Assembly (NCBI RefSeq): GCF_004761865.1
Contig: NZ_SJDM01000012.1
Location: 1-64,000 of the forward strand
From: Crenalkalicoccus roseus
GTDB lineage: Bacteria; Pseudomonadota; Alphaproteobacteria; Acetobacterales; Acetobacteraceae
Length of the DNA: 64,000 nt
Direction of reading: 5' to 3'
This document shows positions 55,391 to 63,976 of the stretch, one piece after another. Below the pieces are notes generated by a model. The model searched no databases. It was not told the DNA's origin and worked only from the letters and a program-made list of their open reading frames with translations. The first letter of the stretch is position 1, and every line of letters begins with the position of its first letter. The position numbers and the translations under genes were made by a program.

Positions 55391-56302
55391 CCGGGCGAAG
55401 GTCAGCTCGTGCCGGTTGTACGCCCCGTGGAACAGCACGGCGCCGGGAATGGCGGCGAATTGCGCCGCCGCGTCGTGGTCGGTCGCGCCCTGGAACTTGA
55501 TGGTGCAGACCAGGCGCCGCGCCGTCCCGGCCTCGATCCAGCGCCGCACCAGGGCGAGCAGCCGCGCCGGGTAGCAGATCACGTCGCTGAACAGCCAGTC
55601 CACCGGCGCCTCCCGCCGCGGGTCGAGGGCGAAGGCGCTCTCCCGCCGCCAGGTCACGCCGGGCAGGGCGGCCACCGCCGGATCGAGTGGTGCCTTGTCC
55701 ACCGCCGTCACGCGCGCGCCGAGCCGCGCCAGCGCCCAGCTCCACCCGCCCGGCGCGGCGCCGAGGTCGAGGCAGGTCTCGCCCGGCGCCGGCCAGCGGC
55801 CGAGGCGGGTCAGCGCCTCCCACAGCTTCAGATAGGCGCGCGAGGGCGGGCCTTCGCGGTCCTCGACGAAGCGCGGCGCGCCGCCGACGAAGGGGCTGGA
55901 CTTGGTGGGGCTCGCCAGCAGCCGGTCGGGGGCGAGCAGCGTCCAGGCGCCGAGATGCGAGGCGGGCGGCGGTTCGGGGAAGACCAGCGGGCGGGCCTTC
56001 ACCGGCGGCAGCCTGGCCTCGATCAGCGCCGCGCGGCGGTGGTGCGCGGCGGCGTAGAGGCTCCAATTGCGCTGGATGGCGCGCAGCGCGTCCGCCGCCG
56101 CCTTCACCGAGGGCGCGGGCAGCTCCACCGGCGCGGTCCAGATGTCGAGCGCCCAGGCGCAGGGTGCGGGCGGATCCGGGGAGAGGGCGAGGCGCCCGTG
56201 CCAGGCGGCGACGCGGCGCCCGGCGCGGCGCAGCTCCTCCGCCACCTCCGCCTCGAAGCCTTCCGCGGCGAGATAGGCGGCGGCAACCGGCGCTTCGCTC
56301 AC
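55385..56302 (-). CDS. FtsJ/RlmM-like rRNA 2'-O-methyltransferase
   Basis: A 305-aa protein with an N-terminal extension resembling a THUMP-like region (1-120) and a C-terminal RrmJ/FtsJ methyltransferase domain. The AdoMet motif is CLDLGAAPGGWSWALARLG. The catalytic K-D-K-E tetrad is visible: Lys in RAYLKLWEAL, Asp in FSDVICYP, Lys in CTIKFQG and Glu in NRHELTF. RlmM methylates C2498 of 23S rRNA in E. coli; the exact target here is inferred. Its GTG overlaps the DUF423 stop, and its stop codon lies in repeat copy E. Confidence 0.85.
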   Translation of the reverse strand: MSEAPVAAAYLAAEGFEAEVAEELRRAGRRVAAWHGRLALSPDPPAPCAWALDIWTAPVELPAPSVKAAADALRAIQRNWSLYAAAHHRRAALIEARLPPVKARPLVFPEPPPASHLGAWTLLAPDRLLASPTKSSPFVGGAPRFVEDREGPPSRAYLKLWEALTRLGRWPAPGETCLDLGAAPGGWSWALARLGARVTAVDKAPLDPAVAALPGVTWRRESAFALDPRREAPVDWLFSDVICYPARLLALVRRWIEAGTARRLVCTIKFQGATDHDAAAQFAAIPGAVLFHGAYNRHELTFARL

Positions 56303-56667
56303 CGCCGGCGGGCGGCGGAGAGGAACAGCAGCGCCCACCCCGCCATCATCAGCACGCCGCCAGTCGGCGCCACCGGCCCGAGCGAGACCCCCGCCACCGC
56401 CGCGGCATAGACGGCGCCGCAGAACAGCAGCGCGCCAAGCGCGAAGCAGGCGGCGGCCCCGTGCGGCAGCCGGCCGCCGCGCCGCTCCGCCCACAGCCCG
56501 GTGCCGAGCAGCGCCAGGGCGTGCCAGCCCTGCATGGTGATGCCGTTGCCGAGCGCCTCCAGCCGCGCCGGGTCGAGCAGGCGCGGCGCCGCGTGCGCGG
56601 CCCAGGCGGAGAGCGCGACGGCGCCGAGGCCGAGCAGGGCGCCGAGGGCGATCCAGAGGCGGTGCAT
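56299..56667 (-). CDS. DUF423 membrane protein
   Basis: A 122-aa integral membrane protein with about four hydrophobic helices. The N-terminus MHRLWIALGALLGLGAVALSAWAAHA and the LARLEALGNGITMQGWHALALL segment match the DUF423 family of small inner-membrane proteins of unknown function. It is translationally coupled to the downstream RlmM-like gene by a GTGA overlap, a pairing seen in other alphaproteobacteria. Confidence 0.85.
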   Translation of the reverse strand: MHRLWIALGALLGLGAVALSAWAAHAAPRLLDPARLEALGNGITMQGWHALALLGTGLWAERRGGRLPHGAAACFALGALLFCGAVYAAAVAGVSLGPVAPTGGVLMMAGWALLFLSAARRR

Positions 56668-56742
56668 GCGCCTCCTTACCGCGCGGGGCGTGGCCGGGCC
56701 AGCACGGCCGGATCCTCATTCCGGCGCCGGCGGCGGCGCGGA

Positions 56743-57462
56743 TCAGGCGCCGGCCTGGCCCGCCGCCATCCGGCGCCGCCGGAAGGCGTTCGCCGCCTCA
56801 TGCGCCCGCCGCGTCGGCTCCGGCAGGCGGTAGCCGGCGCCGGCGCGGCGCACCCAGGCCACCGCCGCCGCCTCGGAGACGCGATGGCCGACCGAGAGGT
56901 AGAGCGGGCGGGACCCCCGGCGGGTGCGCAGCGCGGTGCCGAGGCGCTCGCCGCGCCACAGGATCGGCGCCTCGGCGCCCGGCGCCTCTCCCACCGGCCA
57001 GGCCGGCGCGCCGACCAGCAGCGACTTGGCGACGCCGATGCTCGGCACGTCGAGCAGCACGCCGAGATGCGCGGCGATGCCGAGGCCGCGCGGATGCGCG
57101 ATGCCGTGCCCGTCCACCAGGACGAGGTCGGGCTTCACCGCCAGCCCCTCCCACGCCTCGAGCAGCGCCGGCACCTCGCGGAAGCCGAGGAAGCCCGGGA
57201 TGTAGGGCATGGCGGCGCGCGCCGCCGCCACGGCCTGCCCCACCACGGCGAGGTCGGGCAGGGAGAGCACGACCACGGCGGCATAGACCATGTCCTCGGG
57301 GTCGAAGCGGTTGCTGCTGATGTCCACCCCGCCGAGCAGCCGCACCGGGCCGTGCGCGTCCTGCCGGATCACCCGCGCCGCCAGCGCCGCCTGCGCCGCC
57401 CGCGCCGCGGCAAGATCGGGCGGGCGCAGCCATTCGGGTGGGATGGCGGTGGCGGGCGGCAT
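56743..57462 (-). CDS. nfi: Endonuclease V (deoxyinosine-specific)
   Basis: Cleaves DNA one base 3' to deoxyinosine. The 239-aa protein has [10 protein letters not shown] (catalytic Asp), then [42 protein letters not shown] and [11 protein letters not shown], the standard family blocks. [16 protein letters not shown] near the C-terminus is also typical. The ATG at 57462 gives the normal length. Confidence 0.94.
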   Translation of the reverse strand: MPPATAIPPEWLRPPDLAAARAAQAALAARVIRQDAHGPVRLLGGVDISSNRFDPEDMVYAAVVVLSLPDLAVVGQAVAAARAAMPYIPGFLGFREVPALLEAWEGLAVKPDLVLVDGHGIAHPRGLGIAAHLGVLLDVPSIGVAKSLLVGAPAWPVGEAPGAEAPILWRGERLGTALRTRRGSRPLYLSVGHRVSEAAAVAWVRRAGAGYRLPEPTRRAHEAANAFRRRRMAAGQAGA

Positions 57463-57541
57463 CGGCGCTGCCTGTCGCGGGAGGGGGCCTTGCGCAAGGC
57501 CCCCGCGCAACGGCCGGCAGCGGCGCGGGTTGCCCCCGCCC

Positions 57542-58738
57542 TCAGAACTCCCGCCGGAAGCCGAGCCGGCCGATCAGGGCGCTGGAATGCCCTGCCGTGC
57601 CGTCCTCCCGCGCGTAGCGCGCGTACTGGTAGCCGGCATCCAGGCCGAAGCCCCATCCCAGCGACCGCCCGACCGAGATCTCCAGGTGGTTCTCGGTCGG
57701 TAGCGTGTTGAAGGAACGCTTCCGCTCGTCCCGCTGCCAGGCGAGGGTGGCGCGCCAGGGCCCGTGGCTGGTCTGCGCGCCGAGGGTGGAGAAGCGCCGC
57801 GTCTCGCGTAGCGGGGCAGCGGCCGCCTCGGCCTCGTGGCCGTGCGGCTCGGCCAGCGGCCTGCCGTCGGCGTTGCGGAACTCCACGTGCTCGCCGAAGA
57901 ACAGCGTGCGCAGCTCCGCCGTCCAGCGCACCTCGTAGCGTGCGCCGACGGCGAAGCCCCATTCGCGCCGCGTGCCGTCCTTGCCGGGCCCGCGCGAGAG
58001 CAGCGCCAGGTGGTAGCTGACATTCGGCAGGAACGGCATGCGCTCGCCGTCGAGCGCGATGGCGAGGTTGTCGAGGCGCCCGGTGTTCCCCGCCCCGCCC
58101 TGGTGCAGCGTGTTGCGCCGGAAGCGGTCGAACCCCTCCTCGCAGCAGCGGCGGCGGGTGAGGACGGTGTTGGACAGCGGCGTGGTGTCGAGGGTGAAGA
58201 CCGCGGCGGAGATGTCGTGCTCGCCGAAGCGCGGATCGGCGAGCCAGGTCCAGGTGGCGCCGAAGCCGAGCGCCTCGTCCACTGCATAGGTCTCGTGCGC
58301 CCGGAACGCGGTGAGCACGCCGGGGAAGTCGTGGTGGCCATAGCCGAAGGGCGCGCCGAACTTGCCGGCGAAGAGGCCGAGCCGGTCGTGCGGCCGCCAG
58401 TCGAGGTACAGCGCCTTCAGGAAGGCGGCCTGGTGGCGGAGGAAGGTGTGGGTGCCGCCGGGCTCCACCTCCCCCGCCGGCTCGAATTTCAGCAGGCCCT
58501 GGAGCGAGAAGCGCGGCGAAAGGTGCAGCCCCGCCGCCATCTCGCCGAACAGGAAGGTGGTGCTGCCGCGGCGCTCCCGGTCGCCGGCGCGGAAGGTGCC
58601 GATGCCGAACAGCCCCATGTCGATCTCGCCGGCGATCTGCGGGAAGGCGGCCGCCGCCCCCTCCTCCCGCGCCGCCGCCGGCGCCGCGGCAAGCGCCAGC
58701 GCGGCGAGCGCGCCCCACCCTGCCGCGCGGATCCTCAC
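57542..58738 (-). CDS. Predicted outer-membrane beta-barrel protein linked to ZnuA
   Basis: A 398-aa exported protein. The GTG start overlaps the znuA stop; a signal peptide is present (ending near PAAA-REE). The chain alternates short amphipathic strands ([27 protein letters not shown]) and loops, and ends in Arg-Arg-Glu-Phe, the aromatic terminus typical of outer-membrane porins. [14 protein letters not shown] and [16 protein letters not shown] resemble pore-forming barrel proteins described next to zinc or other metal importers. Residues before 315 include a His/Glu-rich loop (HGHEAE). Its place in a zinc-regulated operon suggests a zinc-conducting porin, but this is inference. Confidence 0.75.
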   Translation of the reverse strand: MRIRAAGWGALAALALAAAPAAAREEGAAAAFPQIAGEIDMGLFGIGTFRAGDRERRGSTTFLFGEMAAGLHLSPRFSLQGLLKFEPAGEVEPGGTHTFLRHQAAFLKALYLDWRPHDRLGLFAGKFGAPFGYGHHDFPGVLTAFRAHETYAVDEALGFGATWTWLADPRFGEHDISAAVFTLDTTPLSNTVLTRRRCCEEGFDRFRRNTLHQGGAGNTGRLDNLAIALDGERMPFLPNVSYHLALLSRGPGKDGTRREWGFAVGARYEVRWTAELRTLFFGEHVEFRNADGRPLAEPHGHEAEAAAAPLRETRRFSTLGAQTSHGPWRATLAWQRDERKRSFNTLPTENHLEISVGRSLGWGFGLDAGYQYARYAREDGTAGHSSALIGRLGFRREF

Positions 58739-59706
58739 GCCTCTCCCCGCATCGCCGGCACCATCAGCCCGACATTGTGGCGGAACATCGCCTCGTAAGT
58801 CGGCGCCGGGCCGTCGGGCGGCGACAGCGCGTCGGCGTAGAGCCGGCCGCGCACCCGCACCCCCGCCTCCCGCGCCAGGCGCTCCAGCGCGGCGGGGCTC
58901 GCCATGTTCTCCACGAAGACGGCGGTGATGCCCTCGGCCCGCACCTGGCGGATCAGCCGCGCCACCTCGGCCGCCGAGGGCTCGGCGGCGGTGGAGACGC
59001 CCTGCGGCGCCAGGAACTCGACGCCATAGGCCTCGCCGAAATAGCCGAAGGCGTCGTGGCTGGTGACCACCTTGCGCCGCGCCGGCGGCACGGTGGCGAT
59101 CTGCTCGCGCACCCAGGCGTCGAGCGCGGCGAGGCGCCCGAGATAGGCGGCGGCGTTGCGGCGGTAGGCCTCGGCGCCGGCCGGGTCGGCGGCGGCCAGC
59201 CCCTCGGCGATGGTGCGCACATAGGCCTGCCCGAGCCGGAGGTCCTGCCAGGCATGGGGGTCGGCTACCCGGCGCGGCGGCACGGCGTGCTGGCGCCGCC
59301 GCTCCGTGCCGGCATGGCCGTGGTCGTGGGCATGGCCGTGCCCGTGGTGGTGATGCCCCTCCATGGTGCGGGGCGTGATCCCCTCGGTCGCCGTCACCAT
59401 CCGCGCCCCGGGCGCGGCGGCGCGGGCGAGGCGGTCGAACCAGGCATCGAAGCCGAGGCCGTTCCTGACCAGCAGCGCCGCGCCGCGGATCGCCTCGGCA
59501 TCCGAGGGGCGGGGCTGGAAGCTGTGGGCGTCCACATCCGGCCCGGCGATGACGCGCAGCGCCAGCCTCTCGCCGCCGAGCTGGCGGACCATGTCGCCGA
59601 GGATGCTGAAGGAGGCGACGACCGGCACGGCGCCGCCGGTCTGGCCCGCGGCGGCGCGGGGGGCGAGGGCGGCGAGCGGGAGGGCAAGCAGGAGGCGGCG
59701 GCGCAT
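58735..59706 (-). CDS. znuA: Zinc ABC transporter periplasmic receptor ZnuA
   Basis: Captures Zn2+ for import, 323 aa with a signal peptide (MRRRLLLALPLAALAPRAAA). Metal ligands are His61 (DAHSFQP), His151 (DPHAWQD), His217 (TSHDAFGYF) and a later Asp in YADALSP. A His-rich loop at 118-131 (eight His) is the zinc-chaperone loop of ZnuA rather than of manganese receptors. GGGAG is upstream of the ATG, and a perfect Zur-type palindrome lies 17 bases before it. znuB and znuC are not in the window, so the membrane parts are elsewhere. Confidence 0.92.
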   Translation of the reverse strand: MRRRLLLALPLAALAPRAAAGQTGGAVPVVASFSILGDMVRQLGGERLALRVIAGPDVDAHSFQPRPSDAEAIRGAALLVRNGLGFDAWFDRLARAAAPGARMVTATEGITPRTMEGHHHHGHGHAHDHGHAGTERRRQHAVPPRRVADPHAWQDLRLGQAYVRTIAEGLAAADPAGAEAYRRNAAAYLGRLAALDAWVREQIATVPPARRKVVTSHDAFGYFGEAYGVEFLAPQGVSTAAEPSAAEVARLIRQVRAEGITAVFVENMASPAALERLAREAGVRVRGRLYADALSPPDGPAPTYEAMFRHNVGLMVPAMRGEA

Positions 59707-59720
59707 CGGGCGGCTCCCGT

Positions 59721-59739
59721 GATGTTATACTATAACACT
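59721..59739 (-). promoter_or_regulatory. Zur-type zinc operator upstream of znuA
   Basis: Bases 59723-59737 read TGTTATACTATAACA, a perfect 7-1-7 palindrome, flanked by GA and CT. This is essentially the classical zinc-uptake-regulator box (E. coli type consensus GTTATANTATAAC). Its position just upstream of the znuA start predicts zinc-dependent repression of znuA and the linked porin gene. The patch is one of very few A+T-rich islands in the window. Confidence 0.88.
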
Positions 59740-59779
59740 ACCAGCCCCCGGAAAAACGGCAACCTCCCCCGAGAGGGGC

Positions 59780-60535
59780 TCACCCCCCGCGCAGCCAGCG
59801 GCGGAGGCGGTCGAGCAGGGATTCGCCGCGCTCGGACAGGCGCTGATGCGTCACATGCGGCCGCCTGGCCGGCGGCGGCAGGGCGGTGGCCACGGTATGG
59901 CGCCCGGCATCCCGCGCCGCGATCAGGCGGATCTCGAGGCCGATCACCTGCGCCACCGCCTCCGGCGGGTTGGAGCGGCGCAGCGCCTCGGCCGTCGCCG
60001 CGGCATCGTCCCAGGCCTCGGCCCGGCGCAGCGCGTCCACCACACGCACCGTCTGCTCCGGATCGAGCGGCGGGCCGGCGCGCCACAGCGCCACCGCCTC
60101 CAGCCGCCATTGCCGGGCGAGGTCGGCGCGGCCGAGATCGTCGGCCACCCAGGCGGCCTGCAGCGTCGCCTCGGCGGCGGCGTGCAGCGCCCCGGTCTCC
60201 TCCAGCACATGCGCCCAGGCGAGGAAGCGGCGGGCCAGCGGCGGGTGGCCGGTCTCGGCCAGCAGGGCGCGGAAGGGCGCCGCCGCCACCGCCTGCGCCG
60301 CGGCCGGGTGCGCCTTGGCGATGTCCGGCGCCGCGTAGCCGCAGGAGGGGCATTGCTGCAGCCAGCGGGCCATGCTGCTGCGCACCGGCTCGCCGGGGCG
60401 GAGATCGAGATCCGGCGCCTGCTCGGGCGGCATCGGCCGGAACGGCACCTGCCGGCTGCCGGTGCCGCAGACGGCGCAGACCGGCTGCGGGTCGGCCGCG
60501 TTGGGGCGGGAGCTGGCGGAGGACGGAGCGGGCAT
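59780..60535 (-). CDS. Hypothetical protein with a CxxC-x(n)-CxxC zinc ribbon-like pair
   Basis: A 251-aa protein. Two CxxC pairs occur near the N-terminus: CAVCG (about residue 20) and CPSCG (about residue 62), a spacing that could form a zinc site. The rest (about 75-230) is Ala-rich and helical, resembling TPR-like repeats (ALHAAAEATLQAAWVADDLG and similar). No signal peptide or membrane segment. Function unknown. It is transcribed toward, but is separate from, the znuA operator. Confidence 0.6.
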   Translation of the reverse strand: MPAPSSASSRPNAADPQPVCAVCGTGSRQVPFRPMPPEQAPDLDLRPGEPVRSSMARWLQQCPSCGYAAPDIAKAHPAAAQAVAAAPFRALLAETGHPPLARRFLAWAHVLEETGALHAAAEATLQAAWVADDLGRADLARQWRLEAVALWRAGPPLDPEQTVRVVDALRRAEAWDDAAATAEALRRSNPPEAVAQVIGLEIRLIAARDAGRHTVATALPPPARRPHVTHQRLSERGESLLDRLRRWLRGG

Positions 60536-60635
60536 CGTGCCAAAGGTAGGCGCAGCGGCCGGAAAGGCGAAGGGGGGATGAGGGGCCGCGCAGCAGCGTG
60601 TTGCCCGAAGCCGGCCGGCTGGGGAAAATAGGCCG

Positions 60636-61589
60636 ATGCCCCGCGGCGACCTGTTCCCCGATATCGCACCCTATGAGACCGGCCTGCTGCCCCTGTCGGG
60701 CGGCCACGTGATGTACTGGGAGCAGGTGGGCAACCCGCGCGGGCAGCCGGTGCTGTTCCTGCACGGGGGCCCGGGCGCCGGGGCCGGCGCGGTGCATCGG
60801 CGCTTCTTCGACCCCGGCCACTGGCGCGTGGTGATCTTCGACCAGCGCGGCGCCGGCCGTTCCCGCCCCCTCGGCGAGCTGCGCGAGAACTCCACCCCCC
60901 ACCTCGTCGCCGACATCGAGGCGCTGCGCCGCTTCCTCGGCATCGAGCGCTGGCTGCTGTTCGGCGGCAGCTGGGGCAGCACCCTCGCCCTCGCCTACGC
61001 GCAGGAACACCCGAACCGCGTCACCGGCTGCGTGCTGCGCGGCGTGTTCCTCGGCCGCCGCAGCGAGGTGGACTGGTTCCTCCACGGCCTGCGCCGCGTC
61101 TTCCCCGATGCCTGGGCGCAATTCGTCGAGCACCTGCCGCCCGAGGAGCGGAGCGACCTGCTCGGCTCCTACCTCCGCCGCCTCTGCGACCCCGACCCGA
61201 TGGTGCACCTGCCGGCGGCGCGGGCCTGGAGCCAGTACGAGGGCTCCTGCTCCACCCTGCTGCCGAGCCCGGACACGGTGGCGAGCTTCGCCCAGGACCG
61301 TACCGCCCTCGGCCTCGCCCGGATCGAGGCCTGGTACTTCGCCAACGACCTGTTCCTGCCGCCCGAGGGGCTGCTCGGCCGCATGGGGCGCATCGCCCAC
61401 ATCCCGGCCGAGATCGTGCAGGGCCGCTACGACATGGTCTGCCCGCCGGAGACCGCCTTCGAACTCGCCGCCGCCTGGCCGCGGGCCCGGCTGACGGTGG
61501 TGCCGGATGCCGGCCACTCGGCGCTCGAGCCCGGCGTGCGCACGGCGCTGGTCGGCGCGGTGGAGCGGTTCCGGCGGCGGGGGGCGTAG
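60636..61589 (+). CDS. pip: Proline iminopeptidase
   Basis: Removes N-terminal proline from peptides. The 317-aa alpha/beta hydrolase has LFLHGGPGAGAG near residue 40, the nucleophile Ser112 in GGSWGS, and the later Asp and His (GRYDMVCPPETA, then DAGHSALEPGV). SRPLGELRENST matches S33 peptidases. It is followed by a stop-containing hairpin and converges with the repeat-containing gene. Confidence 0.95.
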   Translation: MPRGDLFPDIAPYETGLLPLSGGHVMYWEQVGNPRGQPVLFLHGGPGAGAGAVHRRFFDPGHWRVVIFDQRGAGRSRPLGELRENSTPHLVADIEALRRFLGIERWLLFGGSWGSTLALAYAQEHPNRVTGCVLRGVFLGRRSEVDWFLHGLRRVFPDAWAQFVEHLPPEERSDLLGSYLRRLCDPDPMVHLPAARAWSQYEGSCSTLLPSPDTVASFAQDRTALGLARIEAWYFANDLFLPPEGLLGRMGRIAHIPAEIVQGRYDMVCPPETAFELAAAWPRARLTVVPDAGHSALEPGVRTALVGAVERFRRRGA

Positions 61590-61598
61590 GGCGCCCCC
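61580..61598 (+). terminator. Hairpin at the pip stop codon
   Basis: GGGGGCG (61580-61586) pairs with CGCCCCC (61592-61598) around a five-base loop in which the pip TAG stop (61587-61589) lies; TTCCC follows. Likely terminates pip against the convergent gene. Confidence 0.5.
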
Positions 61599-61608
61599 TT
61601 CCCGGAGT

Positions 61609-63378
61609 TCAGCGCACCCGCCGCAAGGCCAGCGGGCCGCCGACCAGGCGCCTGCCCTCGCGCGAGAACACGGTGGAGAGGGCGTTCACCGTCACGAAGA
61701 CCCGGTTGCCCTCCTCGGTGTAGGTGCCGGCGGCGGGCACCCCGCCCGTCGGCGTCACCACCACCCGCGAGCGGTCCACGAACTCGATGCGCAGCAGCTC
61801 CCCCTCATAGATCCGCCCGCGCAGCGGTCCCGCCTCGGCACGCTCGATCGCGGCCAGGATGACGGCGCGGTGCGCCCCGGCCAGCTCGGCGAACTGCGCC
61901 TTCTCGGCGGCGGCCGAGGCCGGCCAGGCGGCGATGCCGGGCAGCAGGAGGTCGTCTATCGCCGCCATGCCCTCCTCGGTCTGCGGCAGGGCCGCAAGCT
62001 CGCGGCGGAAGGCCGGCAGCAGCGCCTCCGCCACCGACCGGCGGCGCGCGGCGGCGGCCTCCTGCACCCGGCCGGCGCCCTCCGGCTCCAGCAGCCGCAG
62101 CACTCCCTCCGCGGCAAGCCGGTCGAGCCGGCCGAAGGCCTCGGCATTGGGTGGGACGGCGGCGATCTCCTGCGCCAGCCGCTCCGCCACCATGCCGGCC
62201 AGTGCGGCGCGGCGCGCCTCCGCCGCCTGCTGCACGGCCCGCACCCCCTCCACCCCGGCCAGGTCGAGCAGGTGCGGCGGCACCTGGGAGGCCATTCCCC
62301 GCAGCATCTGCAGCGAGGAGAGGTCGGGCGGCAGGCGCGCGATCGTGCCGAGCAGCCCGTCGCGGAGGGCGGCGCCGATCTCGGCGCGGCGCGCGGCGAT
62401 CGCCGCCTCCACCGCCTGCACCCCCTCCGCGCCGATCGCCGCCGCCTGGGACGGCAGCGCCTGCCGGCGGAAACGGTCGAGCGCCTGCGCCCCCTCGGGA
62501 GAAAGCGGCGCCGCCCGCACCTCGCGCAGCATCCCGTCGCGGAGGGCGGCGCCGATCTCGGCGCGGCGCGCGGCGATCGCCGCCTCCACCGCCCGCGTCG
62601 CTTCCGCCCCGAGGACCGGGGCGTGGTCCTGCGCCGTCTGCTGCGCCTGACGGTCGAGGGCGCGCAGCCCGGCGGCGGAGGGCTCGGCCCGCGCGATCTC
62701 CGCCACCAGCCCGTCCCGCACCGCCTCGCGGAGCGCGGGGAGGCGCGCCGCCGCCGGGCGGAGGGCCTGCCGCCCTTCCTCCTCCGGCAGGTCGCGCAGG
62801 GCGCCGAGCAGGGTGCGGGCCGCGGCCTGGGCCGGGCCGGCGAGGAGCCCGGCGGCCTGTCCGGCGCGCGCGAAGGCCCCCTCCTCGGTGCCGATCCCGG
62901 CCAGCGCCGCGTGGAGGCGCAGCAGGGGCGGCGAGGCCGGCGCCTCCCCGAGTTCGGCAAGGGCGCGCGGCGCCGCGGCGCGCGCCTCGGCCAGGGCGGA
63001 GAGGTAGGTGGGCACCTCCCGCGCGGCCTGCAGGCGCAGCGCGTTCAGCGCCGCCTGCGTCTCGCGCCGGTTGCCGCGGCGCGCCGCCTCGGCGCATTCG
63101 GCGAGAAGGGGGGCAAGCGCCTGCGCCTCCTCCGGCGTCCAGGACAGCACCGGCTTGCCGAATAGGGCGGCGGTGCGCGGCGCCGCGAACAGCGGGTGGA
63201 AGCGGTCGCGGCCGCCGAGATCGTTCGGCCGCCAGCGCGCGGCGCGGTCGAAACCCTCCGCCCAGGCGGCGAGGGCGGGGCAGCCCGGCCGGGCGAGCTG
63301 GGCCTGCGCGGGAAGAGCCGGCGCCAGCAGGGCGACCACGAGCACGGCATGCCGCCGCACGCCTTTCCTGATGGACAT
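61609..63378 (-). CDS. Exported hypothetical protein with internal repeats
   Basis: I do not recognise this 589-aa protein. The start MSIRKGVRRHAVLVVALLAPALP at 63378 follows GGGAGGAAGG and gives a signal peptide. Most of it (about 55-510) is helical and Ala/Arg/Glu-rich, built from units of about 59 residues beginning AVEAAIAARRAEIGAALRDG, which occur at least twice nearly unchanged. The C-terminal 60 residues are a small beta-rich domain (GRIYEGELLRIEFVDRSR and GTYTEEGNRVFVTV). A 61-base stretch of the DNA repeats perfectly 177 bases away. It converges with pip. Confidence 0.65.
   Translation of the reverse strand: MSIRKGVRRHAVLVVALLAPALPAQAQLARPGCPALAAWAEGFDRAARWRPNDLGGRDRFHPLFAAPRTAALFGKPVLSWTPEEAQALAPLLAECAEAARRGNRRETQAALNALRLQAAREVPTYLSALAEARAAAPRALAELGEAPASPPLLRLHAALAGIGTEEGAFARAGQAAGLLAGPAQAAARTLLGALRDLPEEEGRQALRPAAARLPALREAVRDGLVAEIARAEPSAAGLRALDRQAQQTAQDHAPVLGAEATRAVEAAIAARRAEIGAALRDGMLREVRAAPLSPEGAQALDRFRRQALPSQAAAIGAEGVQAVEAAIAARRAEIGAALRDGLLGTIARLPPDLSSLQMLRGMASQVPPHLLDLAGVEGVRAVQQAAEARRAALAGMVAERLAQEIAAVPPNAEAFGRLDRLAAEGVLRLLEPEGAGRVQEAAAARRRSVAEALLPAFRRELAALPQTEEGMAAIDDLLLPGIAAWPASAAAEKAQFAELAGAHRAVILAAIERAEAGPLRGRIYEGELLRIEFVDRSRVVVTPTGGVPAAGTYTEEGNRVFVTVNALSTVFSREGRRLVGGPLALRRVR
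62356..62593 (-). repeat. Perfect 61-base direct repeat inside the gene, 177-base period
   Basis: Bases 62356-62416 and 62533-62593 are identical (CCCGTCGCGGAGGGCGGCGC and onward to the CACCGCC end). The offset of 177 bases equals 59 codons, so the reading frame is kept. Identity at the DNA level, including third positions, points to recent duplication or gene conversion. Confidence 0.75.
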
Positions 63379-63442
63379 CCTTCCTCCCGGTCCTGTTGCG
63401 CCCAGCCTAGGGGGGAAGGCGGGAGCCGCCAAGCCGGAACGG

Positions 63443-63976
63443 TTACAGCACGGCCAGGGGCACGGGGGCCGGCGCCGCGCGGCGCGCCCTCCCCCGCCGC
63501 GGCGGCGCCTCCGGCCGGTAGAACACCAGGCCGCCGATCTCGGCGGTGGGCGCCAGGGTCAGCGCCCAGCCCGGCAGCGATCCCGCCTCATGCCAGTGCG
63601 TCGCCCCACCCGTCGGGTCGGGCAGGCTGCCCGCGACGGCACGCGCGGCGACGCGGCGGCAGATGGCGAGCGCCGCATCCCCCTCCGGCACCGTGCCCAG
63701 CGCGGCATGGCGCGGATGGCGGGGGTTCCAGCAGGCGAAGAGGAAGGGCGCGCGGCACACCGGCCCGATCAGGCCGGGCCAGGCGCCGGAGGCGGGCGCG
63801 CCCCGCCAGGGCGGGGCGAAGCGCAGCCGCGCCGCCGCCGCCTCGGCCGCCAGCTTGGCGCGGTTCACCACGAGCGCGGCCAGGGCCTCGATCGCCCGCA
63901 CCGGCCGCGTGCCGGCCTCGGCCCAGAGGGTGAGCGCCAGGGTCTCCGCCGCCGGCGCGCCCGCCGCGCGCCTCAC
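63443..63976 (-). CDS. SleB-like cell-wall hydrolase
   Basis: A 177-aa protein of the Hydrolase_2 (SleB/CwlJ) group, which cleaves peptidoglycan. The N-terminal LALTLWAEAGTRPVRAIEALAALVVNR (catalytic Glu region) and C-terminal GGATHWHEAGSLPGWALTL and GGLVFYRPE blocks are characteristic. It starts at a GTG overlapping the stop of a gene that enters from the right edge. No clear signal peptide is seen; the N-terminus (MRRAAGAPAAETL) is atypical for secretion, so cytoplasmic storage or a missing upstream part is possible. Confidence 0.8.
   Translation of the reverse strand: MRRAAGAPAAETLALTLWAEAGTRPVRAIEALAALVVNRAKLAAEAAAARLRFAPPWRGAPASGAWPGLIGPVCRAPFLFACWNPRHPRHAALGTVPEGDAALAICRRVAARAVAGSLPDPTGGATHWHEAGSLPGWALTLAPTAEIGGLVFYRPEAPPRRGRARRAAPAPVPLAVL

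Noticed and set aside
63443-63976. Prophage or gene-transfer-agent end based on the cell-wall hydrolase
   Set aside because: No capsid, portal or tail genes are visible; the hydrolase family is also common outside phages.
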